DNA of 36,210 nt from an uncultured Opitutia bacterium (GTDB taxonomy: Bacteria; Verrucomicrobiota; Verrucomicrobiia; Opitutales; UBA953), in assembly GCA_903882335.1 (NCBI GenBank), contig CAIRWP010000165.1:1-36210 (forward strand), written 5' to 3'. The translations under genes and the position numbers were made by a program. This document shows, piece by piece, positions 16,429 to 24,809 of this stretch. How positions within the stretch are numbered: the first letter of the stretch is position 1; each line of letters starts with the position of its first letter. The notes under the pieces are model-generated. The model had not been told where the DNA came from and ran no database searches. It worked only from the letters and a program-made list of their open reading frames with translations.

Positions 16429-16833
16429 TTAGGCCTTCGGCTTTTCGTCGGGGCAGCTGGGGCACTTCTTTTCGCCGTCCTTCTTGGCGGGAGCGGCCGG
16501 AGCTTCCTCCGCGGTGGCCGGGGCAGCCGGAGCGGCCGGGGCGTCCTTCTTGTCCTTGTCGCACTTCTTGGGGCAATCATCCGAGGTCAGGTCGACCAAG
16601 GCCTTGGGCTTCTCGGAAGGGCAGGGGCACTTTTCGCCGTCCTTCTTGGCCGGGGCTTCTTCCTGCTTCGCAGGCTCAGCCTTCTTGGCCGGGTCAACGA
16701 CCGGGGCGGTAGCGGGGGCAGTCGGGGTGGCCGGGTGGTCCTTCTTTTCGCACTTGCCGCAGTGAGCGGAAGCGACGGCCGTGGAGACGGCGAGGGCGCA
16801 GGTGAGGGAGAGGAGCTTGATGAGCTTGGTCAT
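16429..16833 (-). CDS. exported Cys/Lys/Pro/Ala-rich repeat protein, putative metal binder
   Basis: 134 aa. The signal peptide ends AVASA, leaving a mature protein that starts HCGKC. The mature part has eight Cys in four clusters (HCGKC, CPC, CPKKC, CPSC), spaced by low-complexity Ala/Pro/Lys/Glu linkers. Two related units, APAKKDGEKCPCPSEKPKA (60-78) and a near copy at 114-134, show an internal duplication. No folded domain is apparent. Paired Cys with many Lys and Glu suggests periplasmic metal binding or redox buffering, but no family is recognised. The gene stands alone between a terminator and a strong -35 element. The real ATG is fixed by the signal peptide. Confidence 0.75.
   Translation of the reverse strand: MTKLIKLLSLTCALAVSTAVASAHCGKCEKKDHPATPTAPATAPVVDPAKKAEPAKQEEAPAKKDGEKCPCPSEKPKALVDLTSDDCPKKCDKDKKDAPAAPAAPATAEEAPAAPAKKDGEKKCPSCPDEKPKA
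16469..16650. repeat. internal direct repeat in the Cys-rich gene
   Basis: The 20-base string TTTTCGCCGTCCTTCTTGGC occurs at 16469-16488 and again at 16631-16650, corresponding to the duplicated AKKDGEK unit of the protein. Confidence 0.85.
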
Positions 16834-16843
16834 AGGAGAGACC

Positions 16844-16874
16844 TTTAAAGTGACCGAAGGCGGTCGATTGTCAA
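16844..16874 (-). promoter_or_regulatory. promoter with long 19-bp spacer containing a dyad, before the Cys-rich gene
   Basis: On the minus strand a perfect TTGACA is followed by 19 bp and TTTAAA. The spacer contains the inverted repeat GACCG-CCTT-CGGTC. A 19-20 bp spacer with a central dyad is the layout used by MerR-family activators. Initiation would be only about 4 bases before the ATG, a nearly leaderless mRNA. Confidence 0.42.
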
Positions 16875-16903
16875 CGGGCTTGGAGGTTTCGCGCTTCAGG
16901 CGT

Positions 16904-17707
16904 TTACCTCACTTTCTCCCTTAACTCCGCGAGTTTCGGAACGAGTTGGGCTAAGCCGGACCCAGGCAGCCACTGGCTCCCGCTCGTGGTTTCAAAGATC
17001 AGGGCGGCATTAAAACATTTAAGTTCTTTAACGAGAGATACTTGAGACATTTCATCCTTCCTCTTGGCTGAAAAGACAATGGGCCCGTCGAGAGGGGCCG
17101 ATTCCACCCACAAGATGACGTCGGGTTCGACGTGGGCTAGGGTCTCCCAGTCGAATTTAACCCAACTGCCTTTTTTCAAGGCCGACTTAAAGCCTGCCCC
17201 ACGCATCGGCAGGCCGAGGTAACTGTCCGGCCCGGCCATCATGCCGTCCCAGACGATGAGCAGCTTGCGTGGGAGGAGGGCGGGGATGCGTTCGAGGGGT
17301 TGGTTCAACCGCTGGATTTCCTCCGGTGATCGGCCGAGGGCCTCACCGATGAGCCGGATGTCCTCGAGCACGCACGTCGCGCTTTCCGGGGCCAGCACCA
17401 AGACCTTGAGGTCCGCGCCGCGACAACGTTCGGCCCAGAGCGGATTCGAGGTGCGGGGGAGGATGACCAAGTCGGGCTTCGCCCGTAGCAGCCGTTCGAG
17501 GTCCGGGTTGAAGACATCGCAATCGCGCGCGGCCGGGTGCGTCGCCGGGAGCGGGCACCAGCGCGTGGCGGTGACGATCTTATCCGCGGCGCCGAAGTCG
17601 ACCAAGGTACGGGTCGCGCCGGGGCTGTAGGTCGCGATGCGCTCGGGTGCGGCGACCGCGAGCACGGCGGCGCTGAGCAGCGCGAGCGTGGCCAACCAGC
17701 GACGCAT
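16904..17707 (-). CDS. BtuF-like periplasmic substrate-binding protein (helical-backbone type)
   Basis: 267 aa with a signal peptide (MRRWLATLALLSAAVLAVAA). The body follows the BtuF/FhuD/TroA-like pattern: ERIATYSPGATRTLVDFGAADKIVTAT at the start, NPDLERLLRAKPDLVILP, then LNQPLERIPALLPRKLLIVWDG and PDVILWVES. Such proteins bind cobalamin, ferric siderophores or heme and feed ABC importers. No permease or ATPase gene is adjacent, so the ligand is unknown. It overlaps the pdxA stop by one base (TGATG). The 3' third of the gene is clearly AT-richer than the surroundings (runs such as AAAACATTTAAG). The protein remains full length. Confidence 0.82.
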   Translation of the reverse strand: MRRWLATLALLSAAVLAVAAPERIATYSPGATRTLVDFGAADKIVTATRWCPLPATHPAARDCDVFNPDLERLLRAKPDLVILPRTSNPLWAERCRGADLKVLVLAPESATCVLEDIRLIGEALGRSPEEIQRLNQPLERIPALLPRKLLIVWDGMMAGPDSYLGLPMRGAGFKSALKKGSWVKFDWETLAHVEPDVILWVESAPLDGPIVFSAKRKDEMSQVSLVKELKCFNAALIFETTSGSQWLPGSGLAQLVPKLAELREKVR

Positions 17708-18609
17708 CAGGCCGAGAGCAGGCGGGCGAGGCGCACCGCCGAATCGAAGCTGCCCCGGTCCGCCCGGCCGGTGCCGGCGAGCTCGTAGGCTGTGCCGTGG
17801 TCGGGACTGGTCCGCACATACTTCAGGCCAAGGCTGAGGTTGGCCGAGGTCGTGAAGTCCACCGTCTTCAAGGGCGCGAGGCCTTGGTCGTGGTAGATCG
17901 CAGCGACCGCGTCGAACTCGCCCTGCAGGTGGCGGTGGAAGACCGTGTCGCCCGGCAGCGGGCCGCTCACGTCGTGGCCCTCGGCGCGCAAGGCCTCGAT
18001 CGCCGGGCGAAGGACGGCGTCATCCTCCTGGCCGAGCAGGCCGCCTTCGCCGGCATGCGGGTTGAGCCCGCAGACGGCGATGCGCGGGCGGACGTCGCCG
18101 AGCTTCGTGCGCAACGCGATCAGCGCCCGCACGGTGCGACGGACCGCGGCGGCGTCGAGCGTGCGCGGAACGTCCGCGAGCGGCAGATGCCAGGTCACCA
18201 GCCCGACCGTCATCCGGCCGCCAGCGAACGCCATCACCGGTTCGCCGCCCCAGCGCGCGGCGAAGAATTCGGTCTGTCCTGGGAACGGGTAGCCGACCTC
18301 GGCAAGGCGCTTTTTGTTCACCGGGCCGGTCACCACGCCGGCGAAACGTCCGCCGGTGGTGCCGCGAGCGGCGAGCTCCATCGCTTCGAGGGCGATCAAC
18401 TGGCCGGCCTCATCAGGCTGCCCGGGGCGCGTGATAGGGTCGGCGGGCCCGACGGCGAGGCCGCGGCCGAGCCGCGCGATCCAGTCGGCGGGTCCGATCG
18501 GCACGACGGAGTCGGCCAGCAGCGGGTGAGCCTGCAACCAGGAGGCGATCAGGTCCGGGCCGACGCCGGCGGGGTCGCCGCAGGGGATCGCGAGCGGGAG
18601 CCGGCTCAT
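17707..18609 (-). CDS. pdxA: 4-hydroxythreonine-4-phosphate dehydrogenase PdxA
   Basis: 300 aa from the ATG at 18609 (MSRLPLAIPCGDPAGVGPDL). The track start adds residues from inside lpxA. Metal-ligand histidines are present in VTWHLPL, CGLNPHAGEGG and RTSPDHGTAYELAGTG, and YHDQGLAPLK also matches. PdxA oxidises 4-phosphohydroxy-L-threonine in the DXP-dependent vitamin B6 pathway. The substrate segment that reads GHTEF in E. coli PdxA (His136) reads PGQTEFFA here, a Gln replacement. Length is slightly below the usual ~330. The start overlaps the lpxA stop by 4 bp (ATGA), so coupled translation is likely. Confidence 0.93.
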   Translation of the reverse strand: MSRLPLAIPCGDPAGVGPDLIASWLQAHPLLADSVVPIGPADWIARLGRGLAVGPADPITRPGQPDEAGQLIALEAMELAARGTTGGRFAGVVTGPVNKKRLAEVGYPFPGQTEFFAARWGGEPVMAFAGGRMTVGLVTWHLPLADVPRTLDAAAVRRTVRALIALRTKLGDVRPRIAVCGLNPHAGEGGLLGQEDDAVLRPAIEALRAEGHDVSGPLPGDTVFHRHLQGEFDAVAAIYHDQGLAPLKTVDFTTSANLSLGLKYVRTSPDHGTAYELAGTGRADRGSFDSAVRLARLLSA

Positions 18610-19385
18610 GCAGGTTGGACGAAGCGCCCGCGTTGGCCGCCGAGGAAGAACTCCAGGAAGTCCCGACCTTCGGCCGTGTGGTAGGAACCGGTGGCGAGCT
18701 CCGCCTGCGCGCGCGCGGCGCACGCCTGGCCGGGTGCGTAGACCGCATGGTAGGCGCGCTTCAGCTCGGCGATGGCCTCGGCGGGCACGCCGCGGCGCCG
18801 CAGTCCGACGAGGTTCAGGCCGGCCAGTTCATTGCGTCCGTGGGCCAGCCCATTGGGCGGCAAGTCCTCGGTGATGACGGCGTTGCCCGATGTCAGGGAG
18901 CCCCCGCCGATGCGGCAGAACTGGTGCACGGCCACGCCCCCGCTGATGAAGGCCCGGTCGCCCGCGTGCACGTGCCCGCCGAGCATGCAGCCGTTCGCGA
19001 GGATCACGCCGTCGCCGAGGACGCAATCGTGTGCGACGTGGCTACCCGCCATGAGCAGGCAATCCGCCCCGATGACCGTCGCGGTGTCCGGTTTCGTCGC
19101 GCGGTGCAACGTCACGTGCTCGCGGATCACCGTGCGCGCACCGACCGTCACGCGCGAAGCGGTCGCGGGGTCGAACGACAGGTCCTGCGGGTCTCCGCCG
19201 ATCACCGCGAAGTGGTCGACCACCACGCCCGCGCCGAGGACTGAGCGGGCTTTCAGGATCGCGTGCGCCGCGAGGCGGCAACCGGTGCCGATGACCGCGC
19301 CGGCTTCCACGATCGCGAACGCGCCGATCTCGGCGGAGGGGTCGACCTGCGCGGTAGGGTGGACGAGGGCGGAAGGGTGGATCAC
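18606..19385 (-). CDS. lpxA: acyl-ACP--UDP-N-acetylglucosamine O-acyltransferase LpxA
   Basis: 259 aa from a GTG at 19385 (MIHPSALVHPTAQV), close to E. coli LpxA (262 aa). The N-terminal two thirds are hexapeptide repeats of a left-handed beta helix. The catalytic His lies in GSHVAHDCVLG (about residue 118). The segment GGDPQDLSF and the end of the helix SGNAVITEDLPPNGLAHGRN match the family. It starts lipid A synthesis by acylating UDP-GlcNAc, so the cell makes LPS. The usual lpxD/fabZ/lpxB neighbours are missing. The GTG start overlaps the upstream stop by 4 bp (GTGA), which decides the start. Confidence 0.95.
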   Translation of the reverse strand: MIHPSALVHPTAQVDPSAEIGAFAIVEAGAVIGTGCRLAAHAILKARSVLGAGVVVDHFAVIGGDPQDLSFDPATASRVTVGARTVIREHVTLHRATKPDTATVIGADCLLMAGSHVAHDCVLGDGVILANGCMLGGHVHAGDRAFISGGVAVHQFCRIGGGSLTSGNAVITEDLPPNGLAHGRNELAGLNLVGLRRRGVPAEAIAELKRAYHAVYAPGQACAARAQAELATGSYHTAEGRDFLEFFLGGQRGRFVQPA

Positions 19386-19984
19386 TTGGGGGGAGGCTGG
19401 CCGAATAGCTCGAGCTGGGCGGCGTTGACCATATCGTAGGCGCGGAGCAGGCGAAGCAACTGCAAGGTGTCGGAGGGCCCGGCGGCGCCGGCCGTCTCGG
19501 CGGTCTGGAGGAGGTTCTCCAGGATCGTCCGGAAGGTCAGGACATGGTCGACCCCTTGGGCCCGCAGCAGGGCGATGCTCTCGGAGCGTGGCGGTTCCTG
19601 CGCGGGTAGCCCGGGCAGTACCAGCACCCGGGCCGGGCGGGCGGCGGCCGGTGGCGTCTCGCCGAAAGCCTCCTTTGCGGTGGGCGCGGCCTCCTTGCGG
19701 ATGAAGTCGAGGATGTCCCCGCGGCGCAGCATCGCCGGCGTCAGACCTTTGGCGGGCAGTCCCTTGATTGCGACCACCGCGCCAGCCAGCCCCGGTAGGT
19801 CGGAGCCGAATAGTTGGAAGCCGGGCTCCGCCCCGGCCCGTGGGGAGGGGTTCAGCACCTCGAGCAGCCCCGGTTCTTCGGCCCGCTTGGCGCGCGCCGT
19901 CGCACCGGGCTTCGGCGGCGTCCGGGTGAAGAAGCCGTTTAGCTCGAAATACTCGCGGACGAGGCTGTCGTCGAAGCCGGCCAT
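19382..19984 (-). CDS. conserved-looking protein of unknown function, 200 aa
   Basis: I start at the ATG at 19984 (MAGFDDSLVREYFELNGFFTR), since the longer track start reads as Arg/Ser-rich noise. The order of elements is: a VREYFELNGFFTR helix, a basic linker (RAKRAEEPGLLEVLNPSP), a strand GAVVAIKG, a helix LRRGDILDFIRKEA, and RVLVLPGLPAQEPPRSESIALLRAQGVDHVLTFRTILENLL. The tail is DTLQLLRLLRAYDMV. The strand-loop-strand with xVxIKG vaguely recalls a PD-(D/E)XK nuclease core, but the expected acidic residues are not clear. I do not recognise a named family. It is coupled to lpxA and lies 46 bp after rsmI. Confidence 0.75.
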   Translation of the reverse strand: MAGFDDSLVREYFELNGFFTRTPPKPGATARAKRAEEPGLLEVLNPSPRAGAEPGFQLFGSDLPGLAGAVVAIKGLPAKGLTPAMLRRGDILDFIRKEAAPTAKEAFGETPPAAARPARVLVLPGLPAQEPPRSESIALLRAQGVDHVLTFRTILENLLQTAETAGAAGPSDTLQLLRLLRAYDMVNAAQLELFGQPPPK

Positions 19985-20030
19985 GCCGCAAGGATGCGGG
20001 TAACGCCCCCCGAGGGTCAACCGCGATGCG

Positions 20031-20750
20031 TCAGAGCGCGAAGTCGGCGGGCGCGAGCGCCACCGTGAACTCACCCTTCAGCGAGCCCGCCTTGAGCGCG
20101 GGTACCAGGTCCTTGAGCGCTGCGGTCCGGATCGTCTCGTGCAGCTTGGTCAGCTCACGGCCGACGCAGACGACGCGCTCCGGGCCGAGGATCTCCAGCA
20201 TCTCGTCCAGGAAGTCCCCGATGCGGTGGCAGGACTCGTGCAGGACCACGGTCTCGGTCGCGGTCCGCATCTCCTCGAGGAAGCGGCGGCGGGCGGCAGA
20301 CTTCGGCGGCAGGAAGCCGACGAACCGGAAGGCGTTCGTCGGCAGGCCCGAGGCGGAGAGCAGGGCCACGATCGCGCACGGGCCGGGGAGCGGCGAGACC
20401 GTCAGCCCGCGCTTCCGGCATTCGCGTGTCACGCGGAAGCCCGGGTCGCTGATACCCGGCGTCCCCGCGTCGGTGATGAGCGCGATGACCGCGCCCGCAG
20501 CCACGCGGTCGGCGATGGTCACGGCGACCTCCTTCTCGTTGTGCTCGTGGTACGCGAGCATCGGCTTGGATATGTCCAGGTGGCGCAGCAACCCGCCGGT
20601 GACGCGGGTGTCCTCGCAGGCGACTGCGTCGCAGCCGGCGATCGCCTCGCGCGCGCGTGCCGTGAGGTCTCCGAGATTGCCCAAAGGAGTCGCCACCACG
20701 AGGAGCCTTCCGGCCGTCCCGCGGGGCGTACCTGCTGGCCCGGCGGGCAT
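20031..20750 (-). CDS. rsmI: 16S rRNA 2'-O-ribose C1402 methyltransferase RsmI
   Basis: 239 aa from the ATG at 20750. Motifs are LLVVATPLGNLGDLTARA, ACEDTRVTGGLL, YHEHNEKE, ALITDAGTPGISDPGFR, VSPLPGPCAIVALLSASGL and FVGFLPPK, the SAM-dependent tetrapyrrole-methylase fold of RsmI (YraL). It methylates the ribose of C1402 in the ribosomal P site. The usual length is about 280, so the C-terminal domain is shortened. The start overlaps the small lipoprotein stop by one base (TGATG), supporting ATG 20750 over the longer track start. Confidence 0.95.
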   Translation of the reverse strand: MPAGPAGTPRGTAGRLLVVATPLGNLGDLTARAREAIAGCDAVACEDTRVTGGLLRHLDISKPMLAYHEHNEKEVAVTIADRVAAGAVIALITDAGTPGISDPGFRVTRECRKRGLTVSPLPGPCAIVALLSASGLPTNAFRFVGFLPPKSAARRRFLEEMRTATETVVLHESCHRIGDFLDEMLEILGPERVVCVGRELTKLHETIRTAALKDLVPALKAGSLKGEFTVALAPADFAL

Positions 20751-20911
20751 CAGCGGAAGCCGGCGGCCGGCGTCTGCATGCCGGGGAGACCGCCCTGCCA
20801 ACTCGCGGGCTGGGACTGCGGCAGCAAGGAGTCGGCCGGCTTCTCCACCGTTTCGCAACCGGACAGCCCGAGGAGGGCGCCGAGCAGCACGAGCACGGTC
20901 AGGAGACGCAT
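20750..20911 (-). CDS. small lipoprotein, 53 aa
   Basis: This is the true part of a longer track ORF. MRLLTVLVLLGALLGLSGC is a compact lipoprotein signal with the lipobox LSGC (Cys19), followed by a 34-residue tail rich in Pro, Gln and Gly. Residue +2 after Cys is Glu, so by the usual rule it should go to the outer membrane. It lies 8 bp after the coiled-coil gene and overlaps rsmI by one base, so it is translated as part of the run. Function is unknown. Confidence 0.68.
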   Translation of the reverse strand: MRLLTVLVLLGALLGLSGCETVEKPADSLLPQSQPASWQGGLPGMQTPAAGFR

Positions 20912-20918
20912 GGCAGGC

Positions 20919-21869
20919 TTAGCGGGTAGCGAGCTTGCCGCTGAAGGGGGAGAGGGTGACCTCGCCGCCGCGGGTGAAGCCGGCGGTGGCGGACTTGCCT
21001 TCCTTCTCATCCTTCTCGGAGACCGGGTGGATTTCGGCGACGGAGGAGCTCGCCTTCGTGGCGGCGATGGAGACCGCGCCAATCTTGACGCCGTTCTGCA
21101 GGACTTCGAACTTTTCGCCCTTCTTCAGGCCGTCGTTCTCGCCGGCGGTGAAGCAGACGATGCCCTTGGACGGGTCGATGACGAGGATGCGGGTCTTGAT
21201 GGTGTCAGCGCCGAAGGAGCTGGCGACGCCTTCCGTGGTGGCCTCGACGGTCGGGTCTTCGGGGAACTTGAAGGGGTCGGGCTGGGCGCCGATGGTTCCG
21301 CGGTATTCGTTGCGGAGGGCGGCGTACTTGTTCTTCACCTTGTCCAGGTTTTCCTGGGCCTTGTTGGCCTTGGCGACCTCGGCCTCGAGCTGTTCCTTGG
21401 TGAAGAGCACGGCGACCTTCTCCTTCTCCTTCACGAGGTCTTCCTGGGAGGTCTTGAGCTCGGCGGCGAGGGCGTCCTTCTTGCCGTTCGCCTCGGCCAG
21501 CTGGCCGGTCAGTTCGTCGCGCTTGCGGGTGAGGTCGGCGCGTTCGCCTTCGAGGGTGGCCACGTTGGCGGTGAGGCCTTCGATCTTGGTCTTCTTGTCG
21601 GCGACATCGGCTTCGAGGTCCTTCTTATTGCCTTCGAGCTCGGTGATGCGCTCGCGCTTCTTGGTCAGGAGGGCGGTGGTCTTGGCGGTAATCTCGGCCA
21701 TGCGCGGGGCGAACTCCTTGGCGGCGGCGATCTCGGTGTCGGTCACGGCGAAGTTGGTCGCGATCATCGCAGTCTCGATCTTGCCCTTGAGCAGGTAGGC
21801 GAAGACGCCGGCGGCGATGGCGGCCAGCACGCCGAGGGTGCGAATGACGATGTTCAGCTTCTTATTCAT
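20919..21869 (-). CDS. membrane-anchored coiled-coil protein, 316 aa
   Basis: One N-terminal membrane segment (IVIRTLGVLAAIAAGVFAYLL, about 7-27) is followed by a long coiled coil from about 60 to 190 (heptads such as ITELEGNKKDLEADVADKKTKIEGL). A compact C-terminal domain at about 225-310 contains RILVIDPSKGIVCFTAGENDGLKKGEKFEVLQNGVKIGAVSI. That last stretch resembles the beta-barrel region seen in MreC-like or other periplasmic scaffold proteins. No catalytic residues are seen. It starts 15 bp after pgi. A structural envelope role is plausible; nothing firmer can be said. Confidence 0.83.
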   Translation of the reverse strand: MNKKLNIVIRTLGVLAAIAAGVFAYLLKGKIETAMIATNFAVTDTEIAAAKEFAPRMAEITAKTTALLTKKRERITELEGNKKDLEADVADKKTKIEGLTANVATLEGERADLTRKRDELTGQLAEANGKKDALAAELKTSQEDLVKEKEKVAVLFTKEQLEAEVAKANKAQENLDKVKNKYAALRNEYRGTIGAQPDPFKFPEDPTVEATTEGVASSFGADTIKTRILVIDPSKGIVCFTAGENDGLKKGEKFEVLQNGVKIGAVSIAATKASSSVAEIHPVSEKDEKEGKSATAGFTRGGEVTLSPFSGKLATR

Positions 21870-21884
21870 GGGGTGGGGAAGGGG

Positions 21885-23462
21885 TTAGTTATGACGGAAA
21901 AAGGTGTGTCCCGGGTCCGGATGGTCCTGTCTTTCGACGGGTCCGGGGTTGGACGAGACGTGGAGGAGAACTTTGAACACCAGTTCCTCCGACCCGACAA
22001 GCCCATTTTCCTCACAAATCTGCCCAACAGACAGCCATTTGCCGGGGGTCTTGGCCAGCGCGGCGATTGTCCGGGCCCGCAGTCGGAGGGTCTCCGAGGC
22101 GGCCTTTTTGCCGGCCTCGACCCCGGGCTGGTGGTAGGCGTTGATGCCGAGGAGGCTGGCGTAGAGTCCAACGGCTCGCTCGAACAGGGCGATCAGCATG
22201 CCGACGGCCGCCGCGTCGACCTGCTTGATGGTCAAGGTGATGCTGGCCCGGTCGTTGCCGGCCAGGGCTTCCCGGGTGCCGAGGAAGAAGGCCTGGAGGT
22301 AGGCGCCGGAAGTCACGCCAGGCTCGACTTCGGGGGAGGGGCCTTGTCGGTCGGAGAGCACCTCGATGAAGACCGCGAAGAAGTTGTTCAGGCCGTCCCG
22401 CAGCTGCTGGACGTAGGCGTGCTGGTCGGTCGAACCTTTATTGCCGTAGACCGTGAGGCCTTGGTTGACCTTGCGGCCTTGCAGGTCGAGTTCCTTGCCC
22501 AGTGATTCCATCACGAGTTGCTGGAGGTAGCGGGAGAAGAGCAGCAGCCGATCCTTGTAGGGCAGGACGACCATGGCCTTGGCGCCCGCGCCGTCCGTCA
22601 GGTGGTGCCAGGCGGCCGCCAGCGCGGCCGCGGGGTTACGGGTGGCGTCAGGCACGCGGGTCAGGGCGTCCATGGCCTTCGCCCCGGCCAGCAAGCCCCG
22701 GATGTCGAGGCCCTGGAGGGCGGCGGGCAGGAGACCGACCGGGCCCAATTCGCTGGTGCGGCCGCCGACCCAATCCCACATAGGGAAGCGAGCCAGCCAG
22801 CGTTCCTTGACCGCGACTTGGTCAAGCTGGCTACCTTCGCCGGTCACCGCCACGGCATGCGCGGCGAAACTCAGTCCGGCGGCCTGCCAGCGGTGGGCGG
22901 CTTCGATCTGGCCGTTGCGCGGCTCGGGGGTGCTGCCCGACTTCGAGGTGACGATCGCCAGCGTCGTGCCGAGCCGCCCGGAGAGCGTATCGAAGACGCG
23001 GTCGATGCCGTCGGGGTCGGTGTTGTCGATGAAATGGACGCGGAGCTTGTCGGCTTTGCCGCCGAGGGCGTCGGTCACGAACTGCGGGCCGAGGGCCGAG
23101 CCGCCGATGCCGATGCAGAGCAGGTCCGTGAAGGTACCCGCCGCCCCCCGCACCTGGCCGGCGTGGACGCGGGCCGCGAAGGCCTCGATGGCATCGACGG
23201 ACGCGCGGACGGCGGCGCCGATGGCCGGGTCGGGCGCCAGCTCGGGCGTGCGCAGCCAGTAGTGGCCGACCATCCGCTTCTCGTCGGGGTTCGCCACCGC
23301 GCCCTGTTCCAAGGCCGCCATGTCGGCGAAAGCCCGGGCCATGGCCGGAGCCAGCCGCGCCGCGGTGGCCGCGGGAAGCTCCGCCCGGCTGAGGTCCAGG
23401 GCGAAGCCCAGGGTCGGGAAAGCCAGGAGGTTGCGACGGTAAGCTTCGAAAGAGGAGGCCAT
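21885..23462 (-). CDS. pgi: glucose-6-phosphate isomerase
   Basis: 525 aa from the ATG at 23462 ([15 protein letters not shown]). The track start includes residues read from the neighbouring gene. Recognisable parts are [76 protein letters not shown] (about 343-357), and [16 protein letters not shown]. It is a two-SIS-domain isomerase interconverting glucose 6-phosphate and fructose 6-phosphate. The C-terminal ~70 residues ([17 protein letters not shown] to HTFFRHN) look like a small added helical domain. The gene follows the FG-GAP gene by 49 bp and precedes the coiled-coil gene by 15 bp. Confidence 0.95.
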   Translation of the reverse strand: MASSFEAYRRNLLAFPTLGFALDLSRAELPAATAARLAPAMARAFADMAALEQGAVANPDEKRMVGHYWLRTPELAPDPAIGAAVRASVDAIEAFAARVHAGQVRGAAGTFTDLLCIGIGGSALGPQFVTDALGGKADKLRVHFIDNTDPDGIDRVFDTLSGRLGTTLAIVTSKSGSTPEPRNGQIEAAHRWQAAGLSFAAHAVAVTGEGSQLDQVAVKERWLARFPMWDWVGGRTSELGPVGLLPAALQGLDIRGLLAGAKAMDALTRVPDATRNPAAALAAAWHHLTDGAGAKAMVVLPYKDRLLLFSRYLQQLVMESLGKELDLQGRKVNQGLTVYGNKGSTDQHAYVQQLRDGLNNFFAVFIEVLSDRQGPSPEVEPGVTSGAYLQAFFLGTREALAGNDRASITLTIKQVDAAAVGMLIALFERAVGLYASLLGINAYHQPGVEAGKKAASETLRLRARTIAALAKTPGKWLSVGQICEENGLVGSEELVFKVLLHVSSNPGPVERQDHPDPGHTFFRHN

Positions 23463-23511
23463 CGTTTGGGTTATGCCCCCGCCCGGCCCGGGAGGCAATC
23501 CCGTTCCCCGT

Positions 23512-24720
23512 TCAACGGGCCGGCGAAAGCACGTGGACCCCCTTTTTGTTGGCGAGGACGATCTCCGCCCGTCCGTCGCCGTCGAGATCCGCGACCTCGA
23601 ACTGCGTGCCGATACCGGCCTCCGCGTCCGCGACCCGCGGGGTGAAGACGACCTTGCCCTCGGCATCCTTGGCCCACGTGAGCCAGAGCACGAGCGGCGT
23701 CGCCTGCGGGTTGACGTCGCCTTTCGGGCCATGGGCCCAGAAGCGCTTGCCGGTCACCAGCACCGGTTGCCCCGCGACGATCTGGCGGCTGAGTACGAGC
23801 GCGTGCATCTGCCCCAAGGCGAAACCGCCGGCGGAGTTCTCGGGTTTATCGTCCAAGATGCGGTGCTCCACGAAGGTGATTCCTTCCGGGGTGCGCTTCT
23901 GCTGGAACCACGACAAGCCGAAGCGGTGGGCGTCGAGCGAGGTCAGGACATCCGGCAAGCCGTCGCCATCCACGTCGGTCACGATCATCTGCGCCCCACC
24001 GTTGCGGCCGGCGGAAAACGCCATCGGGTGGAACTTCCACTGCACGTCGAGTGGCGCGGAGGCGGCGGGGTGTTCCCACCAGCCGGAGCGCTCGAGGATG
24101 TCGGGGATGCCGTCGCCATTGAGGTCGCCGACGCCGAGGCCGTGCGTGAAGCGTTGATACTTCTTGGGGTCGGCTGGCGAGATGGGGATGAATTTTGCTG
24201 GTTGGGTCGGGTCAAGTGGGTCGAGTTTCGCATACCCGACGGCCCCGCCAGACATGCAGACCAAGTACGGTCGCCCGTCCCCGTCGAGGTCGACCAGGTG
24301 CGGCGATTCGTTGTCGGTGCTCGCGAGGAAGAGGTGCCGTTTCCACGGCGCCGTCCCCGGCGCACCGGGGTTCTCGTACCAGTAGGTTTCTTTGCCCGGG
24401 AAGCCCACGGTGATCACGTCCGGCTTCCCGTCGCCGTTGAGGTCGGCGACGAGCTGCACGAAGGATTCGGAGTAGCCGAGCGCGTCGTAAGGCCGGCCCG
24501 GGTGGGCGGCGAACGTGTGGCGCACGCGGAAGTCGGGCCCGGCATACCAATGCGGGCCCGCGACCAGGTCGGGCCGGCCGTCGCCGTTCAGGTCGCCGAC
24601 GGCGCAGCCCTCGCTGAAGAAATCGGTCGTGATTGTCCGCCGTTCGAAACGCGGCTCCGGGGCGGCCGCGAGGGCGAGGGCGCCGAGGCACGCCAAGGCG
24701 AGCAGGGTGGGGCGGGGCAT
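23512..24720 (-). CDS. exported FG-GAP/VCBS-repeat protein
   Basis: 402 aa from the ATG at 24720 ([23 protein letters not shown], signal peptide). At least six calcium-loop repeats of DxDGDGxxD type are visible: [66 protein letters not shown]. These make a seven-bladed integrin-like propeller likely. Such secreted proteins are abundant in Verrucomicrobiota and Planctomycetota. No catalytic domain is joined, and the ligand is unknown. The ilvD terminator separates it from upstream ilvD, so it probably has its own promoter. Confidence 0.9.
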   Translation of the reverse strand: MPRPTLLALACLGALALAAAPEPRFERRTITTDFFSEGCAVGDLNGDGRPDLVAGPHWYAGPDFRVRHTFAAHPGRPYDALGYSESFVQLVADLNGDGKPDVITVGFPGKETYWYENPGAPGTAPWKRHLFLASTDNESPHLVDLDGDGRPYLVCMSGGAVGYAKLDPLDPTQPAKFIPISPADPKKYQRFTHGLGVGDLNGDGIPDILERSGWWEHPAASAPLDVQWKFHPMAFSAGRNGGAQMIVTDVDGDGLPDVLTSLDAHRFGLSWFQQKRTPEGITFVEHRILDDKPENSAGGFALGQMHALVLSRQIVAGQPVLVTGKRFWAHGPKGDVNPQATPLVLWLTWAKDAEGKVVFTPRVADAEAGIGTQFEVADLDGDGRAEIVLANKKGVHVLSPAR

Positions 24721-24751
24721 GGACCGACCTTGGCGCGGCTCGGCCCCGCAG

Positions 24752-24785
24752 GCAAAAACAAAGCAGGCGAGACCGGAGCCTCGCC
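24752..24785 (-). terminator. intrinsic terminator after ilvD
   Basis: Minus-strand hairpin GGCGAG-N8-CTCGCC, extended to 7 bp by one G-T pair, followed by TGCTTTGTTTTTG. It lies 24 bp past the ilvD stop. Confidence 0.75.
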
Positions 24786-24809
24786 GGCGTGAGATCTTGG
24801 CCGGCCGGC

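Noticed and set aside
15510-16580. 356-aa minus-strand ORF spanning rpmF and the HAD gene
   Set aside because: It overlaps rpmF in another frame and the HAD gene in antisense. It is low-complexity Arg/Pro/Ser-rich at both ends, with no domain.
16875-16903. Possible weak terminator after the BtuF-like gene (GAGGT / ACCTC)
   Set aside because: Only a 5-bp stem with a long loop and no T-run.
20139-22505. 788-aa plus-strand ORF
   Set aside because: It runs antisense through rsmI, the small lipoprotein, the coiled-coil gene and pgi, all of which have clear family features or coupled starts on the minus strand.
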